The translations under genes and the position numbers were made by a program. From assembly GCA_900318955.1 (NCBI GenBank), contig ONMJ01000007.1, forward strand, positions 26,332-90,331: a stretch of 64,000 nt of DNA, given 5' to 3'. Source of the DNA: an uncultured Bacteroidales bacterium. GTDB taxonomy: Bacteria > Bacteroidota > Bacteroidia > Bacteroidales > UBA932. The notes below the pieces were generated by a model. That model saw only the letters and a program-made list of their open reading frames with translations, made no database searches and had not been told where the DNA came from. Below, in pieces: positions 1 through 9,813 of this stretch; the stretch's first letter is position 1; each line of letters opens with the position of its first letter.

Positions 1-1730
1 CTGAAACATACATAGCAATACTGGGCGAGGAGATAAGGGAAGGCACAGCCGTTATGGAAAGCAAGATCCCTCTCCACCTGCGAACCTTCGTACACTCCCT
101 TGTAACGGGAATCCCTCGGGGATAGAGAACGGATTCCGCGACGGGTCACGAGCTCTGAGGAAATTACTCTCATGACACTGCTTACCACCTCGTCATCGAC
201 CGGACAGTAATCCATTGAGATTGCCCAGAGCTGGTTCGGACGAAGATCCATATGGCGGCCGTAATTGTCTACATAGTCTGCGAGGAAACCTGCTGACGGA
301 TCCCAGAAAATCTCCTTGAAAGAGTTCTCAATCAAGGATTTAACCTGAGACCATTCATCTGAGAATGAGGTCTTTCCATATTTCGACTCCATATCGAGGG
401 CAAAGCAGATTGCATTGTACCACATCGCATTGGTCTCGACCTGGTATCCTGCCCTTTCAGTAACGGCGCGGCCGCCTATGTAGGCGTTCATCCAAGAGAG
501 AGCCACTCCGTCCATCTGAGCCCAGAGAAGGCCGTTCGGCTGCATCGCAACTTCGTTGCGCCTACCTGGAGCATAGCTCTCGATTATCTTTTTAAGGACG
601 TCTCCGTATTTTGTCCAGGCATGCTTCTCGCGCCCCGTGTAGGCGATATACTGCTGGAGCGTAACGGCCATGTACAGAGGTGATTCCACCTGAGTTGTCC
701 TACGGTAGAGACGTTCTTTTTCATCTTCAATGAGATTGTCAAGGATCTCCTCAAACTCCTTGGGGTCGTCTTTCGCATAGAGGGTCAGACCCGCAAGAGA
801 GACGAGGGTCTCACGGAGAAGACCGGTATAGGACCATGAGAATCCGGCTGTGATCTGCTTCTTTCCTCCACGGTGACGGATGAAAAGATCCGCGGTACGT
901 GCAAGTTGGTCATGGAAAGAGGTAATGGGTCCGATCTTTCCGACAGCTGTTGTGAATTTACGCTTGAGGGAAGTCGCATTGACCGGGTCCACAGCCGCAG
1001 CTGAGAACACAACTGACTGACCTGGAGTAAGGGTGAGAACGAATGAACCCGGGACATAGAGATCTTCCCTGCAGTCAAATCCTCTCCTGTATTCATCGGA
1101 ATAAGTGATTCCCTTGTACCAGTAAGAGAGGGCATGGAAGGTAGCCTTGCTGTCACTCACCTGGAGATTGAGATCCGGGAATCCTTCGTACATATTGAAT
1201 GCAACTCCGTTCTGGATGTCCTTCCATCCTGTACGGGCGGCTCCGTTTTCGCCTGTAAGGTCGTGAACCCTCCTGAAAGCGAGGAAAGGCTTGAGCTGAA
1301 GCTCTACCTCGGAAGGAGCGCTTACAAGCTCATATTTAATAAGAACCTGGTCATTATCCGGAACCAGGACAATACTTTTTGTAAACACGATGCTCCCGAT
1401 CTTGTATGTAATCGTAGGGACCGGATCAGCATCAAAATCGATAATATATTTATGGCCCCTCGGCTCATAAATATCTCCATAGCAATGGATTCCGAGATTG
1501 AATCGCTTGCCACGAAGGACAACGCTCTCATCAACAGACGAAAGCAACAAGTACTGGTCCCCACCGAAACGGTCCACCGGAACTGCCAGAAGGCCGTGGT
1601 AGCGGCGCGTGTTGCAGGTGACGATGGATGTGTTACAATAGGCACCGGTCTTGTTGGCAAGAATAATCTCTCTCCGGAGCGAGTATTCCAGATTGACGAG
1701 TTCAGCCTTGTTGAATTTCAGAAATGCCAT
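1..1730 (-). CDS. Glycogen debranching enzyme (amylo-alpha-1,6-glucosidase type), 3' end outside window
   Basis: Partial: 576 codons from the ATG at 1728-1730 run open to the window edge. The N-terminus (MAFLKFNKAELVNLEYSL, then NTRRYHGLLAVPV) is that of the bacterial/archaeal-type debranching enzyme N-terminal beta-sandwich. Near the edge the frame reads GSQVERDLAFHNGCAFPYLL, the conserved A-x-HNG-x-x-(W/F)P segment of the catalytic (alpha/alpha)6 domain. It is expected to hydrolyse alpha-1,6 branch stubs of glycogen in the cytoplasm. It lies 12 nt downstream of glgB on the same strand, so branch-making and branch-removing enzymes are probably co-transcribed. The C-terminal 60-80 residues are missing only because the window ends. 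Confidence 0.9.
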   Translation of the reverse strand, partial: MAFLKFNKAELVNLEYSLRREIILANKTGAYCNTSIVTCNTRRYHGLLAVPVDRFGGDQYLLLSSVDESVVLRGKRFNLGIHCYGDIYEPRGHKYIIDFDADPVPTITYKIGSIVFTKSIVLVPDNDQVLIKYELVSAPSEVELQLKPFLAFRRVHDLTGENGAARTGWKDIQNGVAFNMYEGFPDLNLQVSDSKATFHALSYWYKGITYSDEYRRGFDCREDLYVPGSFVLTLTPGQSVVFSAAAVDPVNATSLKRKFTTAVGKIGPITSFHDQLARTADLFIRHRGGKKQITAGFSWSYTGLLRETLVSLAGLTLYAKDDPKEFEEILDNLIEDEKERLYRRTTQVESPLYMAVTLQQYIAYTGREKHAWTKYGDVLKKIIESYAPGRRNEVAMQPNGLLWAQMDGVALSWMNAYIGGRAVTERAGYQVETNAMWYNAICFALDMESKYGKTSFSDEWSQVKSLIENSFKEIFWDPSAGFLADYVDNYGRHMDLRPNQLWAISMDYCPVDDEVVSSVMRVISSELVTRRGIRSLSPRDSRYKGVYEGSQVERDLAFHNGCAFPYLLAQYCYVCF

Positions 1731-1742
1731 AATCCAATAATT

Positions 1743-3746
1743 TTATTCCACCTTTCTCAGGACTGTCACAGTCCTCGAGGGAAGGTATAAGTATAGCGTA
1801 TCGTCAAATGAAGGGTCGCCGTTGGGGGATTTTTTCGGTACTGTAAAGTGCCGTTCCCCTTCTTTAATCCGACCGAATCCGTTGAAACGATACCCATCAC
1901 TATCCAGCACATCTTCCCACTCTCCTCCGGGTGCGGCAAAGCCGTAATCGGCGAAAGAGGAAGTTGCGTTGAAATTCAGTGCAAAGATACAGTTATTTCT
2001 CATGAATATCAATATTTTCTTCTCTTCGTCCTGGACAAGCAGGCGCGGATGGGAGAAGAGCAGTCTCTCTTTCCGGATGAGGTGCACCATAGCCTCATCG
2101 AAATTGCGGAGATAACTGTAACGGAGATAATCGGGCTCTTCGAGAGACCACTGCCGCCTTGCATGGGCAAAAGACCAGCCATTTCCCTCCCTCGGGAAGT
2201 CAATCCACTCCGGATGACCGAATTCATTACCCATGAAATTGAGGTAGCCGTCGCCGCAGGTTGCAGCTGTAACGATTCGGATCATCTTATGGAGAGCTAT
2301 ACCGCGATCGACTATCGGGTTCTTGGATTCAGTGTTCATGGAGAAATACATCTCCTTGTCCATCAGACGGAAGATAAGGGTCTTGTCACCAACGAGAGCC
2401 TGATCATGGCATTCTGCGTATGAAATAGTCTTCTCGTCGGCCCTTTTGTTGGTAAGATTCCACCAGATGTCGCCTACACTCCACTGCTCGTCGGGACGCT
2501 CCTTGATAATCTTGATCCAGTAATCGGCCACTCCCATCGCCATTCTGAAATCGAATCCGACTCCTCCCCTTTCAAAAGGGGCGGCGAGTCCTGCCATGCC
2601 GGAGACATCCTCGGCTATTGTGAAAGCATTGGGATTCATCTCCTTGACGAGCATATTGGCAAGGGCAAGGTATGTCACTGCATTCTCATCGACTCCCTGA
2701 TTGAAATAGTTGTCATAGCCTACGAAATCCTTTCCGAGACCATGGTCCCAATAAAGCATGGAGGTCACTCCGTCGAAGCGGAAACCGTCAATATGGTACT
2801 CTTCCATCCAGTATTTGACATTGGAGAGGAGGAAGTACTTTGTCTCGTCCTTACCGTAGTCGAAACAGCGGGAGCCCCAGGCGGGATGGCGGCCCTGGGC
2901 GCCTTTATAGAAATAGATATCCTCTCTACCGTCGAAATTGGAAAGACCTTCAAGCTCGTTGTCGACACTATGGCTATGGACTATGTCCATAACGACGGCG
3001 ATACCTTTGCCGTGGGCGTCATCGACAAGACGTTTGAACTCTTCCGGAGTGCCGAAACGGGAACTGAGGGCATAGAAATTAGACACCTGATAACCGAAGG
3101 AGCCGTAATATGGATGCTCCTGAAGGGCCATTATCTGGAGAGTATCATATCCAAGGCGCTTGACCTTCGGAAGAACGGTCGTACGGAATTCTTCGAATGA
3201 AGCTACTTTCTCTTCCTCGGAAGACATCCCGATATGGCACTCGTAAATCATTGGATGAGGCCTTTTTCCAGCTCTGGGATGCTTCCAGACATATTTTTCA
3301 GCAGGATCCCATACCTGGGCGCAGAAGACCTTAGTCTCCGGATCCTGGACGGCACGGGTCGTATACGCAGGAAGTCTCTCCCCGCCGCCTCCCGGCCACT
3401 CGATAAAAAGCTTGTAGAGTTCTCCATGATGGAGAAACATGTCGGGGATTTTAAGTTCCCAATCACCTTTTCCAATTGGCTTCAAGGCGTATGCCTCGGT
3501 TTTCTTCCAATTGTTAAACTCCCCGATGAGGTAAATCTTGGTGGCGTTTGGCGCCCACTCGCGGAATACCCAAGAGCGGTCATCGCAGCGATGGAGGCCG
3601 TAGAAGATGTGGTTATTGACCGCATCCTTCAGAAGACCATCCCCGGCTATATGGCGCTTCATGTCGAGAATCCTCTCACTTCGTGCATCTATCGCCCCTT
3701 TGTAGGGCATCAGATATGGGTCGGTATCGTAGATCTTAGTCTTCAT
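1743..3746 (-). CDS. glgB: 1,4-alpha-glucan branching enzyme, GH13
   Basis: 667 aa. It transfers alpha-1,4 glucan segments to alpha-1,6 positions to branch glycogen. An N-terminal CBM48-like domain (about residues 50-140, with FREWAPNA and IGEFNNW) precedes a GH13 barrel. Visible conserved regions are DIVHSH near 254, GFRFDGV with nucleophile Asp325, TIAEDVSG with acid Glu379, and AECHDQ with His447-Asp448. Length and the YECHIGMSSEE segment resemble the eukaryote-like (GH13_8) branching enzymes common in Bacteroidota rather than the longer E. coli type. The start overlaps the end of xseB by 11 nt, indicating translational coupling. The debranching enzyme follows 12 nt downstream. Confidence 0.95.
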   Translation of the reverse strand: MKTKIYDTDPYLMPYKGAIDARSERILDMKRHIAGDGLLKDAVNNHIFYGLHRCDDRSWVFREWAPNATKIYLIGEFNNWKKTEAYALKPIGKGDWELKIPDMFLHHGELYKLFIEWPGGGGERLPAYTTRAVQDPETKVFCAQVWDPAEKYVWKHPRAGKRPHPMIYECHIGMSSEEEKVASFEEFRTTVLPKVKRLGYDTLQIMALQEHPYYGSFGYQVSNFYALSSRFGTPEEFKRLVDDAHGKGIAVVMDIVHSHSVDNELEGLSNFDGREDIYFYKGAQGRHPAWGSRCFDYGKDETKYFLLSNVKYWMEEYHIDGFRFDGVTSMLYWDHGLGKDFVGYDNYFNQGVDENAVTYLALANMLVKEMNPNAFTIAEDVSGMAGLAAPFERGGVGFDFRMAMGVADYWIKIIKERPDEQWSVGDIWWNLTNKRADEKTISYAECHDQALVGDKTLIFRLMDKEMYFSMNTESKNPIVDRGIALHKMIRIVTAATCGDGYLNFMGNEFGHPEWIDFPREGNGWSFAHARRQWSLEEPDYLRYSYLRNFDEAMVHLIRKERLLFSHPRLLVQDEEKKILIFMRNNCIFALNFNATSSFADYGFAAPGGEWEDVLDSDGYRFNGFGRIKEGERHFTVPKKSPNGDPSFDDTLYLYLPSRTVTVLRKVE

Positions 3747-3927
3747 CTTCGAGTGAATCTATTTTATCTTTAACGCCCTTGAGATAGTCTCGGCACTGCT
3801 TTAGGAGCGCCTTGCTGCGGGAAACCAGAGCATCGACATCGTCGAGACCGGTCTCCGGCTGCTCGACTTTTTTAGCGATTTCCTCCAATTCGGCAATGGC
3901 CTTTGAATAATCGAATTTTTCCTCCAT
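3736..3927 (-). CDS. xseB: Exodeoxyribonuclease VII small subunit
   Basis: 63 aa, small and helical, with the family pattern FDYSKAIAELEEIAKKVE near the N-terminus, predicted to form the coiled-coil that caps the XseA nuclease. It lies 24 nt downstream of xseA and overlaps the start of glgB by 11 nt. The size is typical (about 60-80 aa). The C-terminus is acidic (DSLEDED). Call rests on the XseB core sequence plus adjacency to xseA. Confidence 0.92.
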   Translation of the reverse strand: MEEKFDYSKAIAELEEIAKKVEQPETGLDDVDALVSRSKALLKQCRDYLKGVKDKIDSLEDED

Positions 3928-3951
3928 ATATCAGTTAATCAGTTTTTTGTG

Positions 3952-5283
3952 TTATGCGGTATCAGCTTTATCTTCTTCTTTTTTGTATACTTTCTTTACT
4001 CCGGCGACGAGAGAGCCATCGGAAAAACGGACCCCGATGTTGTCTCCGACTTCTACCTTTCCGACAGTCTTCAGTACCTTATTGTTCTTGTCCGTTACAA
4101 GGACATATCCCCTCGAAAGGATGGTCCTTGGATCGGCCGCATTTATTATCGCCTCCTTAAGAGCAACTCTGGATAGCTCGCGGCCAACGATGTTTGAGAA
4201 TCCGTTTTTTAGCCTTGTACTAAGGTCAGATGCCCTTTTTTCGTAGCGGAAATATCTCTGGTTCAACCCTTTATCTATCCGGATAACCCTTGACCGCATC
4301 TCTTTCTCAACGTCTGAAAGCTTGCGAAGAAGGGAACGTACGACGGAGTTTTTGAGAGAGTCTAGGGCCCTTTCCTCCGAAGAAAGTCTTCTCGACACGG
4401 CCGCTTGTACAGCCACTTCCAGATCATCCAGAAGCTCTTCCTCTCCTGCGAATATATCCAGGAACAGATCAGCAAGGGCGGTAGGAGTCTTGACATAGGT
4501 ATTGGCCACCATGTCAGCTATATGGAAGTCCTTGTCATGCCCGATTGCCGTAATTACAGGGATCTCAAACTTCGCTATCGCTACAGCCAGGTCGTAATCG
4601 TCAAAGCAAGACAGATCCGACTCAGAACCGCCTCCCCTGAGGATAAGGACAGCATCGAAACCGCCATCTTCCCTAATCTCTTCCAGAGAGTCGATAATCG
4701 AAGATGGAGCCTGCTCGCCCTGCATCATGGATTCGAAAAGGACAACATCGAAGTGATATCCTCCTGGATTGTTCTCAAGGTGGTTACGAAAATCTCCAAG
4801 GCCGGCTGCCGTCTTAGCAGAAATCACGGCCAGGCGCCTTGGAAGACGAGGGAGGGCCAGCTCTTTCTGCATATCCATATAGCCCTCTTTCTCGAGCTTC
4901 TCAATGGCCTTTTTCTTCTCAAGAGCCTTCTCTCCTACGGTAAATGCCGGATCTATGTCATCGATAAATAATGAGACCCCGTAGAGTTCGCTGAAATTGA
5001 CTTGCACCCGTACGAGGACAGTAATACCGGCTCTCAGCTGATCGCCGGTAGAGGCCTCAAAAAAGGCCTTTATCGAAGGGAAATGCCACTTCCAGATCAT
5101 CGCCCTTGACTCGGCGAGAACCTTGCCTCCCCTTGTCTGGGAAAGGGTCAGATAACAATGCCCGTTTGAACGGGGGCTCCATTCCCTTATCTCCGCTTTA
5201 ACCCAAATTCTGTCCGGAAAGAGCTCAGCAAACCCTTCCTTGATCCTCGCAGCGAGGTCAGTGAGCTCTACATATTCTTTCAT
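3952..5283 (-). CDS. xseA: Exodeoxyribonuclease VII large subunit
   Basis: 443 aa. It degrades single-stranded DNA bidirectionally with XseB. An N-terminal OB-fold (WVKAEIREWSPRSNGHCYLTL) is followed by the catalytic domain with LPRLPRRLAVISAKTAAGLGDF, ILRGGGSESDLSCFDD and IPVITAIGHDKDFHIADMVA, all family hallmarks, then a coiled-coil region and the C-terminal segment RGYVLVTDKNNKVLKTV. The start overlaps the stop of rmuC in an ATGA arrangement, so translation is probably coupled. Length is normal for Bacteroidota XseA. Confidence 0.96.
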   Translation of the reverse strand: MKEYVELTDLAARIKEGFAELFPDRIWVKAEIREWSPRSNGHCYLTLSQTRGGKVLAESRAMIWKWHFPSIKAFFEASTGDQLRAGITVLVRVQVNFSELYGVSLFIDDIDPAFTVGEKALEKKKAIEKLEKEGYMDMQKELALPRLPRRLAVISAKTAAGLGDFRNHLENNPGGYHFDVVLFESMMQGEQAPSSIIDSLEEIREDGGFDAVLILRGGGSESDLSCFDDYDLAVAIAKFEIPVITAIGHDKDFHIADMVANTYVKTPTALADLFLDIFAGEEELLDDLEVAVQAAVSRRLSSEERALDSLKNSVVRSLLRKLSDVEKEMRSRVIRIDKGLNQRYFRYEKRASDLSTRLKNGFSNIVGRELSRVALKEAIINAADPRTILSRGYVLVTDKNNKVLKTVGKVEVGDNIGVRFSDGSLVAGVKKVYKKEEDKADTA

Positions 5284-6599
5284 TCCTCGTAGACTTCTGT
5301 TTCTAATTCACCAAGCTGAGGGGGAAGTGGCTTTTTAGCGGAGGGTCGGACACCGTAAGAAATCACCTTACGCGCGGAAGTCACAATAGACGGGCCTGTA
5401 TTACGGAGTTTTATATCCGCGGCAGCATACTCTTTCATCGCGGCCTCCAGCTTGTCCCCAACCGCCTTGTAACCTTTGCAGAAATCGGAAACCCGCTCGA
5501 TCATCATCTCGGCAGATTGTATAATAAGCTCCTGATTCTGAACTTGTTCCAAATTCGTCCATGCCATCCTTATTATCCTTAGGAAAGGCATTATGGTCTC
5601 TTCGGTGGTAAGGAGAACGTTCTGGCTCCGCGCCCACTGCCAGAGGTCGCTGTCGGCTTGATAGGCAAGTCTCAACGCAGGATAGACAGGAACGAACATA
5701 ACCACGAAATCCGTCCTTTTCCTTCCCGGGGAAATATAGTGGCTATAGTCTTTTTTTGAAAGGCCCAGGACTTGGGATTTCACCGCGCGGAGATGACGCA
5801 GCATAGCATCGTTCCGAGAAGCCTCGTCAGAAGCCTGGGTCCAGTCGTAATAGGCTGAAAGATTGACTTTCGAATCGACTATTATGTCAAAACCATCCGG
5901 ATAATGGAGGACAAAATCCGGTCTCAGACGCTTCTCATCCTCGCTGAGGGCGATTGCACCGCCTTCGTCACGGAGGGTCGTCTGGGCATCGTAATCCCTT
6001 CCTTCCTTCATCCCTTCCTGCTTCAGCATGTTCTCGAGAACCACTTCTCCCCAGTCCCCCTGAATCTTGTTACTGCCCCTCATCGCAGAAGCCAATGAAT
6101 CGGCCTTTGAGCCAATCTCTACTGTCTGCCTCTGAAGGGAAGCGACAGCGTCTGCAAGCTGGGTCTTCAAGGATGCGGATGTAGCCGTCTGCGTCTCCTT
6201 GTTTTTTTCGAAGGCCTCTTTCATTGCCTTCACGTTCTCATCAAGGACACCCGTAATGCTCTTTATAGAAGCTTCCGCAGAGGTCTTAAGCGACTCCTCA
6301 CGTGCCTTAAGAATCTCTTCGGTTCTCGAAGTCATCTCGGCTCTCACAGCAGCAACCTGCTCTGCAACAGCTTTTTCCTGCTGAGCCTTTAGTTCGGAAA
6401 GAGCCTTCTCATGAGAGGTCTTAAGCTCAGAGAGCCGGGCTTCGTAGCCTTCCTTCTGCATCGAGAGCGCCTCGTCCTTGGACCTTTTCTCATCTTCAAG
6501 ACGCCTCTTCCCATCACTGAGACGCAGTGCGAGAACGACGATGACGATAATCATCGCCATCGCCGCCACAAGGCCTATGATGAGATAGAGATTGTCCAT
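5280..6599 (-). CDS. rmuC: DNA recombination protein RmuC
   Basis: 439 aa. One N-terminal membrane segment (LIIGLVAAMAMIIVIVVLALRL, residues 5-26) is followed by a long coiled coil (about 28-150) and the RmuC nuclease-like domain: GNKIQGDWGEVVLENMLKQE is read as SNKIQGDWGE, with RPDFVLHYPDG and IIVDSKVNLSAYYDW (a PD-(D/E)xK-like core). The family limits DNA inversions between short repeats and is thought to act as a nuclease. It overlaps xseA by 4 nt, giving a nuclease cluster rmuC-xseA-xseB. Function in this organism is inferred from family. Confidence 0.94.
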   Translation of the reverse strand: MDNLYLIIGLVAAMAMIIVIVVLALRLSDGKRRLEDEKRSKDEALSMQKEGYEARLSELKTSHEKALSELKAQQEKAVAEQVAAVRAEMTSRTEEILKAREESLKTSAEASIKSITGVLDENVKAMKEAFEKNKETQTATSASLKTQLADAVASLQRQTVEIGSKADSLASAMRGSNKIQGDWGEVVLENMLKQEGMKEGRDYDAQTTLRDEGGAIALSEDEKRLRPDFVLHYPDGFDIIVDSKVNLSAYYDWTQASDEASRNDAMLRHLRAVKSQVLGLSKKDYSHYISPGRKRTDFVVMFVPVYPALRLAYQADSDLWQWARSQNVLLTTEETIMPFLRIIRMAWTNLEQVQNQELIIQSAEMMIERVSDFCKGYKAVGDKLEAAMKEYAAADIKLRNTGPSIVTSARKVISYGVRPSAKKPLPPQLGELETEVYEE

Positions 6600-6608
6600 A
6601 AAAGATAA

Positions 6609-7412
6609 TTACTTTGCCTTGGAAATCCCGTTTACGTAAGATTGCATCTTCTCCGGGTGATCGGAAGAAACGAAATCAATACCGTTGAAGATAGCCCAGT
6701 TGACAAGCTGCCAATCGTTAACCACCCAAAGAGTCGTCTCTATACCGAGAGCCTTTGCGCGGGTGACATAATCGGGATGGTTCAAGAAGCCATTGATGTC
6801 ATATGAAATGCCGTCATATCCCTTTTCCTTGCAGTATTCAGGGGTATGGACATTAAGACCGCTCTCGATGAAAATGACTTTCACGGAAGGGTCAACACGT
6901 TTGATTTCTGCGCAAGCCCACTCGCTGAAAGAGGTGTACTCAATCTGGTCTTGCATTTTCATTTTGGCAGCAAGAGCCATCGTCTGCTCGACAAGAGAGG
7001 TCTCGCCTTCCGGGGTAGGCTGCCTTTTTATCTCGCAGATAATCTTCATTGCAGGGTTCTTTTTAGCCTGCTTGAAATACTCTTCAAGAGTAGGCATCCT
7101 ATTGCCTCCCGGGAGCTTAGCAGCCCGAGCCTCGTCGAAAGTGATTTCGTGAATGTCTTTTTTAATGCCGGGCACAACCGGGCCATGGAAAACTATCGGC
7201 TTCCCGTCAGAAGTCAGCTGGACATCGAATTCCGCTGCATATATCCCAAGACCCTGGGCGAATTTAAGAGCTGCGAGAGTATTCTCATACAGAGGGGTTT
7301 CCGGCTCAGCGGGGGTGTTGAAACGGCAGCCGCGGTGACCTACGACGCGGACCTGGGCTACTGCGGAAAGGCACGTCAGAGCGACGGCAATGGACAATAA
7401 TAACTTCTTCAT
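6609..7412 (-). CDS. Exported glycerophosphodiester phosphodiesterase
   Basis: 267 aa with a clean signal peptide (MKKLLLSIAVALTCLSAVAQ, cleavage after SAVA). The mature part starts RVVGHRGCRF, the HR-G substrate-binding motif of GDPD TIM barrels, followed by AAEFDVQLTSDGKPIVFHG, which carries the E-x-D metal ligands and the catalytic His, and IICEIKR. It should release glycerol-3-phosphate from glycerophosphodiesters in the periplasm. It sits 9 nt after gpsA, which makes glycerol-3-phosphate in the cytoplasm, so the two may share an operon around phospholipid headgroup metabolism (inference). Confidence 0.92.
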   Translation of the reverse strand: MKKLLLSIAVALTCLSAVAQVRVVGHRGCRFNTPAEPETPLYENTLAALKFAQGLGIYAAEFDVQLTSDGKPIVFHGPVVPGIKKDIHEITFDEARAAKLPGGNRMPTLEEYFKQAKKNPAMKIICEIKRQPTPEGETSLVEQTMALAAKMKMQDQIEYTSFSEWACAEIKRVDPSVKVIFIESGLNVHTPEYCKEKGYDGISYDINGFLNHPDYVTRAKALGIETTLWVVNDWQLVNWAIFNGIDFVSSDHPEKMQSYVNGISKAK

Positions 7413-7421
7413 GGCTCTCTT

Positions 7422-8474
7422 CTATTTTGTTTCGTCAAAAGTAAAGGCTTCCCAAGGCAGCTCCGCATCCGCTCCCTTGTCAAGGACTGCCGCAGCATGG
7501 CAGAGCATAGGGAATTTCTTCAGGTCGACAAGTCCCCTCTCGGCTTTTTTCTCCATAGCGGCATAGACACGGCGGGAAACGACAAGGCTCTCGAGAGTAA
7601 CTCCGGCAAGAATATCCATCGCCTCCTGATAAGTCTTTCCTTCTCCAAGGAGGATACCGACCTTACGGGTACGGCCGCCATAGACAGTTACATAAAGATC
7701 GCCTATTCCGATATTCTCGCAGTCGCGTGATGCGCCCTGCATCTCGAGGAGATAACGCATCTCCTTTACTCCCTGATAGAAGGCGGCAGCCTGGGAATTG
7801 AAATGGAGACCGGCCTCAGGGCCATGGTGGCGGTTGACAAGACCGATTGTCATTGCAATTGCAAGAGCATAACCATTCTTCAGGGCTACTGCGCTTTCAA
7901 GGCCTATGACATCGTTGGTAAGGGAAATATGGTAATAAGAGGTCTGCATTGCCTCTTTCATCATCTTGAGGACCTTGGTATTCTTTCCGCAGAAGGCGAC
8001 TTCGGTCTGATCGTGATACACAAGCTCATAGCTGGTGCAAGGTCCGCCGATTGCGCAGACTTCGCGGACAATGCCCTTCTTCGAGAGCTCTCTCTCCCAA
8101 TAATCCGGATAGGAAATCAAGGTGCCATCCTCGAGGTTTATAAGGCCCTTTGTAACCGAAAGAACCGGAACAGAAGGATCCAAATAGGTCAGAACCTCCT
8201 CCAGGAACCAGTCGACTCCGAATGAGCTGACTCCGCCGATGACAAAATCAACGCCTTCGACGGCCTCTTTCCACTCCTCGAACTGATAATACTTCACTCC
8301 AACCGGGAAAGGATAGTCGAATTTGGGATGTTTTCCGACCTTACGGCACTCGTCTATAATCTCCCTGTCGAGAGGAGTACCGACAAGACGCACTTCATTT
8401 CCATTCTCGAACGCGGGAAAAGCAAGGGCGGAGCCCATCATTCCCGAACCTATAATCGCAATTTTCTTAGGCAT
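7422..8474 (-). CDS. gpsA: NAD(P)-dependent glycerol-3-phosphate dehydrogenase
   Basis: 350 aa. It reduces dihydroxyacetone phosphate to sn-glycerol-3-phosphate for phospholipid synthesis. The N-terminal Rossmann fold carries KIAIIGSGMMGSALA (GxGxxG). The central portion has SVTKGLINLEDGT and AIGGPCTSYEL; the C-terminal helical domain has VALKNGYALAIAMTIGL, including the catalytic Lys, and IGDLYVTVYGGRTRKVGILLG. Length is normal. It lies between der (26 nt gap) and the phosphodiesterase (9 nt gap). Confidence 0.95.
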   Translation of the reverse strand: MPKKIAIIGSGMMGSALAFPAFENGNEVRLVGTPLDREIIDECRKVGKHPKFDYPFPVGVKYYQFEEWKEAVEGVDFVIGGVSSFGVDWFLEEVLTYLDPSVPVLSVTKGLINLEDGTLISYPDYWERELSKKGIVREVCAIGGPCTSYELVYHDQTEVAFCGKNTKVLKMMKEAMQTSYYHISLTNDVIGLESAVALKNGYALAIAMTIGLVNRHHGPEAGLHFNSQAAAFYQGVKEMRYLLEMQGASRDCENIGIGDLYVTVYGGRTRKVGILLGEGKTYQEAMDILAGVTLESLVVSRRVYAAMEKKAERGLVDLKKFPMLCHAAAVLDKGADAELPWEAFTFDETK

Positions 8475-8500
8475 AATATGTGGTTTTAATACAGTTTTAT

Positions 8501-9811
8501 CTATTTAGCTCTCATATAAATCTGAATCGGACACCCTGTGAAGTCGAAGTGCTCGCGAAGCCGGTTCTCGAGGAATCTCTTGTAAGGATCCTTGACCCAC
8601 TGTGGCAGATTGCAGAAGAAGGCAAACTGCGGAGTCCTGGTAGGAAGCTGGGTCAAATACTTGATCTTGATATACTTCCCCTTCCATGCCGGTGGCGGGT
8701 AGTTCTCTATTTCTTCGAGCATCACGTCATTGAGAGCCGACGTCGGAATCTTCTTCGTCATATTGTCTGCAACGTGGGCAACCTCGTCGAGGACAGTGAG
8801 TATTCTCTGTTTTTCAGTGACGGAAGTGAACACAATGGGGACATCGTCAAACGGAGAGAGACGTTCCTTCAGGGACTCAATGTAACGCTTCATCGTATTG
8901 CTCTCTTTTTCGAAGAGATCCCACTTATTGACGACTATGACGCAACCCTTCCGGTTCTTCTGGATGATATTGAAAATATTCATATCCTGCGCCTCCATTC
9001 CGAGGTTGGCGTCAATCATCAGGACACAGACGTCGGAATGCTCGATAGCACGGATGGAACGCATCACAGAATAGAACTCAAGATCCTCATGGACCCTGTT
9101 CTTACGACGGATACCGGCAGTGTCGACTAGCATGAATTCATGTCCGAACTTATTGTAATAAGTTGAAATGGAATCTCTAGTCGTCCCTGCAACGGGGGTC
9201 ACTATGTTGCGGTCCTCCCCGAGAAGGGCATTGGTAAGCGAGGATTTGCCGACATTCGGACGGCCTACTATTGCAACATGGGGAAGGTCCTTATGGCTGT
9301 CCTCGTCCGGGGCCTCTTCCTTCGGCAGCACACGCACCAGCTCGTCGAGAAGATCGCCGGTCCCCGACCCGTTAGCCGCAGAGATTGTCCATATCTCTCC
9401 GAGCCCGAGGGAATAGAAGTCGTACGCGTCATACATCTTTTCCCCGCTGTCGACTTTGTTGACGCAGAGAATCACAGGCTTTTTCGAACGGCGGAGAAGA
9501 TCCGCTATCTCGGAGTCATAATCGGTGATGCCGGTCGCGGCCTCTACCATGAAAAGGACCACATCGGCCTCGTCTACTGCAATAACCACCTGGCGGCGGA
9601 TAGCCTCCTCGAAGACATCATCAGAGTTCGAAGTATATCCGCCGGTGTCAACGACGGAGAATTCGGTACCGCACCACTCGCATTTGCCGTAGTGGCGGTC
9701 GCGGGTCACCCCAGCCGTCTCGTCTACAATTGCCTGGCGCATTCCGACCAGACGGTTGAAAAGGGTCGATTTACCTACGTTTGGACGACCTACAATCGCT
9801 ACAAGAGCCAT
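8501..9811 (-). CDS. der: Ribosome-assembly GTPase Der (EngA)
   Basis: 436 aa, tandem GTPase. The first G domain has [16 protein letters not shown] near residue 8, DTGG and NKVD. The second has [16 protein letters not shown] near 182, DTAGIRRK and NKWD. A C-terminal KH-like domain follows. It is required for 50S subunit maturation in bacteria. The gene begins 2 nt after the stop of the small Cys-rich membrane protein, so it is translationally close to that gene and prs. Confidence 0.97.
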   Translation of the reverse strand: MALVAIVGRPNVGKSTLFNRLVGMRQAIVDETAGVTRDRHYGKCEWCGTEFSVVDTGGYTSNSDDVFEEAIRRQVVIAVDEADVVLFMVEAATGITDYDSEIADLLRRSKKPVILCVNKVDSGEKMYDAYDFYSLGLGEIWTISAANGSGTGDLLDELVRVLPKEEAPDEDSHKDLPHVAIVGRPNVGKSSLTNALLGEDRNIVTPVAGTTRDSISTYYNKFGHEFMLVDTAGIRRKNRVHEDLEFYSVMRSIRAIEHSDVCVLMIDANLGMEAQDMNIFNIIQKNRKGCVIVVNKWDLFEKESNTMKRYIESLKERLSPFDDVPIVFTSVTEKQRILTVLDEVAHVADNMTKKIPTSALNDVMLEEIENYPPPAWKGKYIKIKYLTQLPTRTPQFAFFCNLPQWVKDPYKRFLENRLREHFDFTGCPIQIYMRAK

Positions 9812-9813
9812 AA

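Noticed and set aside
1134-1790. 218-codon open frame antisense to the debranching enzyme start
   Set aside because: The minus strand encodes the conserved debranching-enzyme N-terminus here, and the glgB stop and intergenic spacer lie in this frame.
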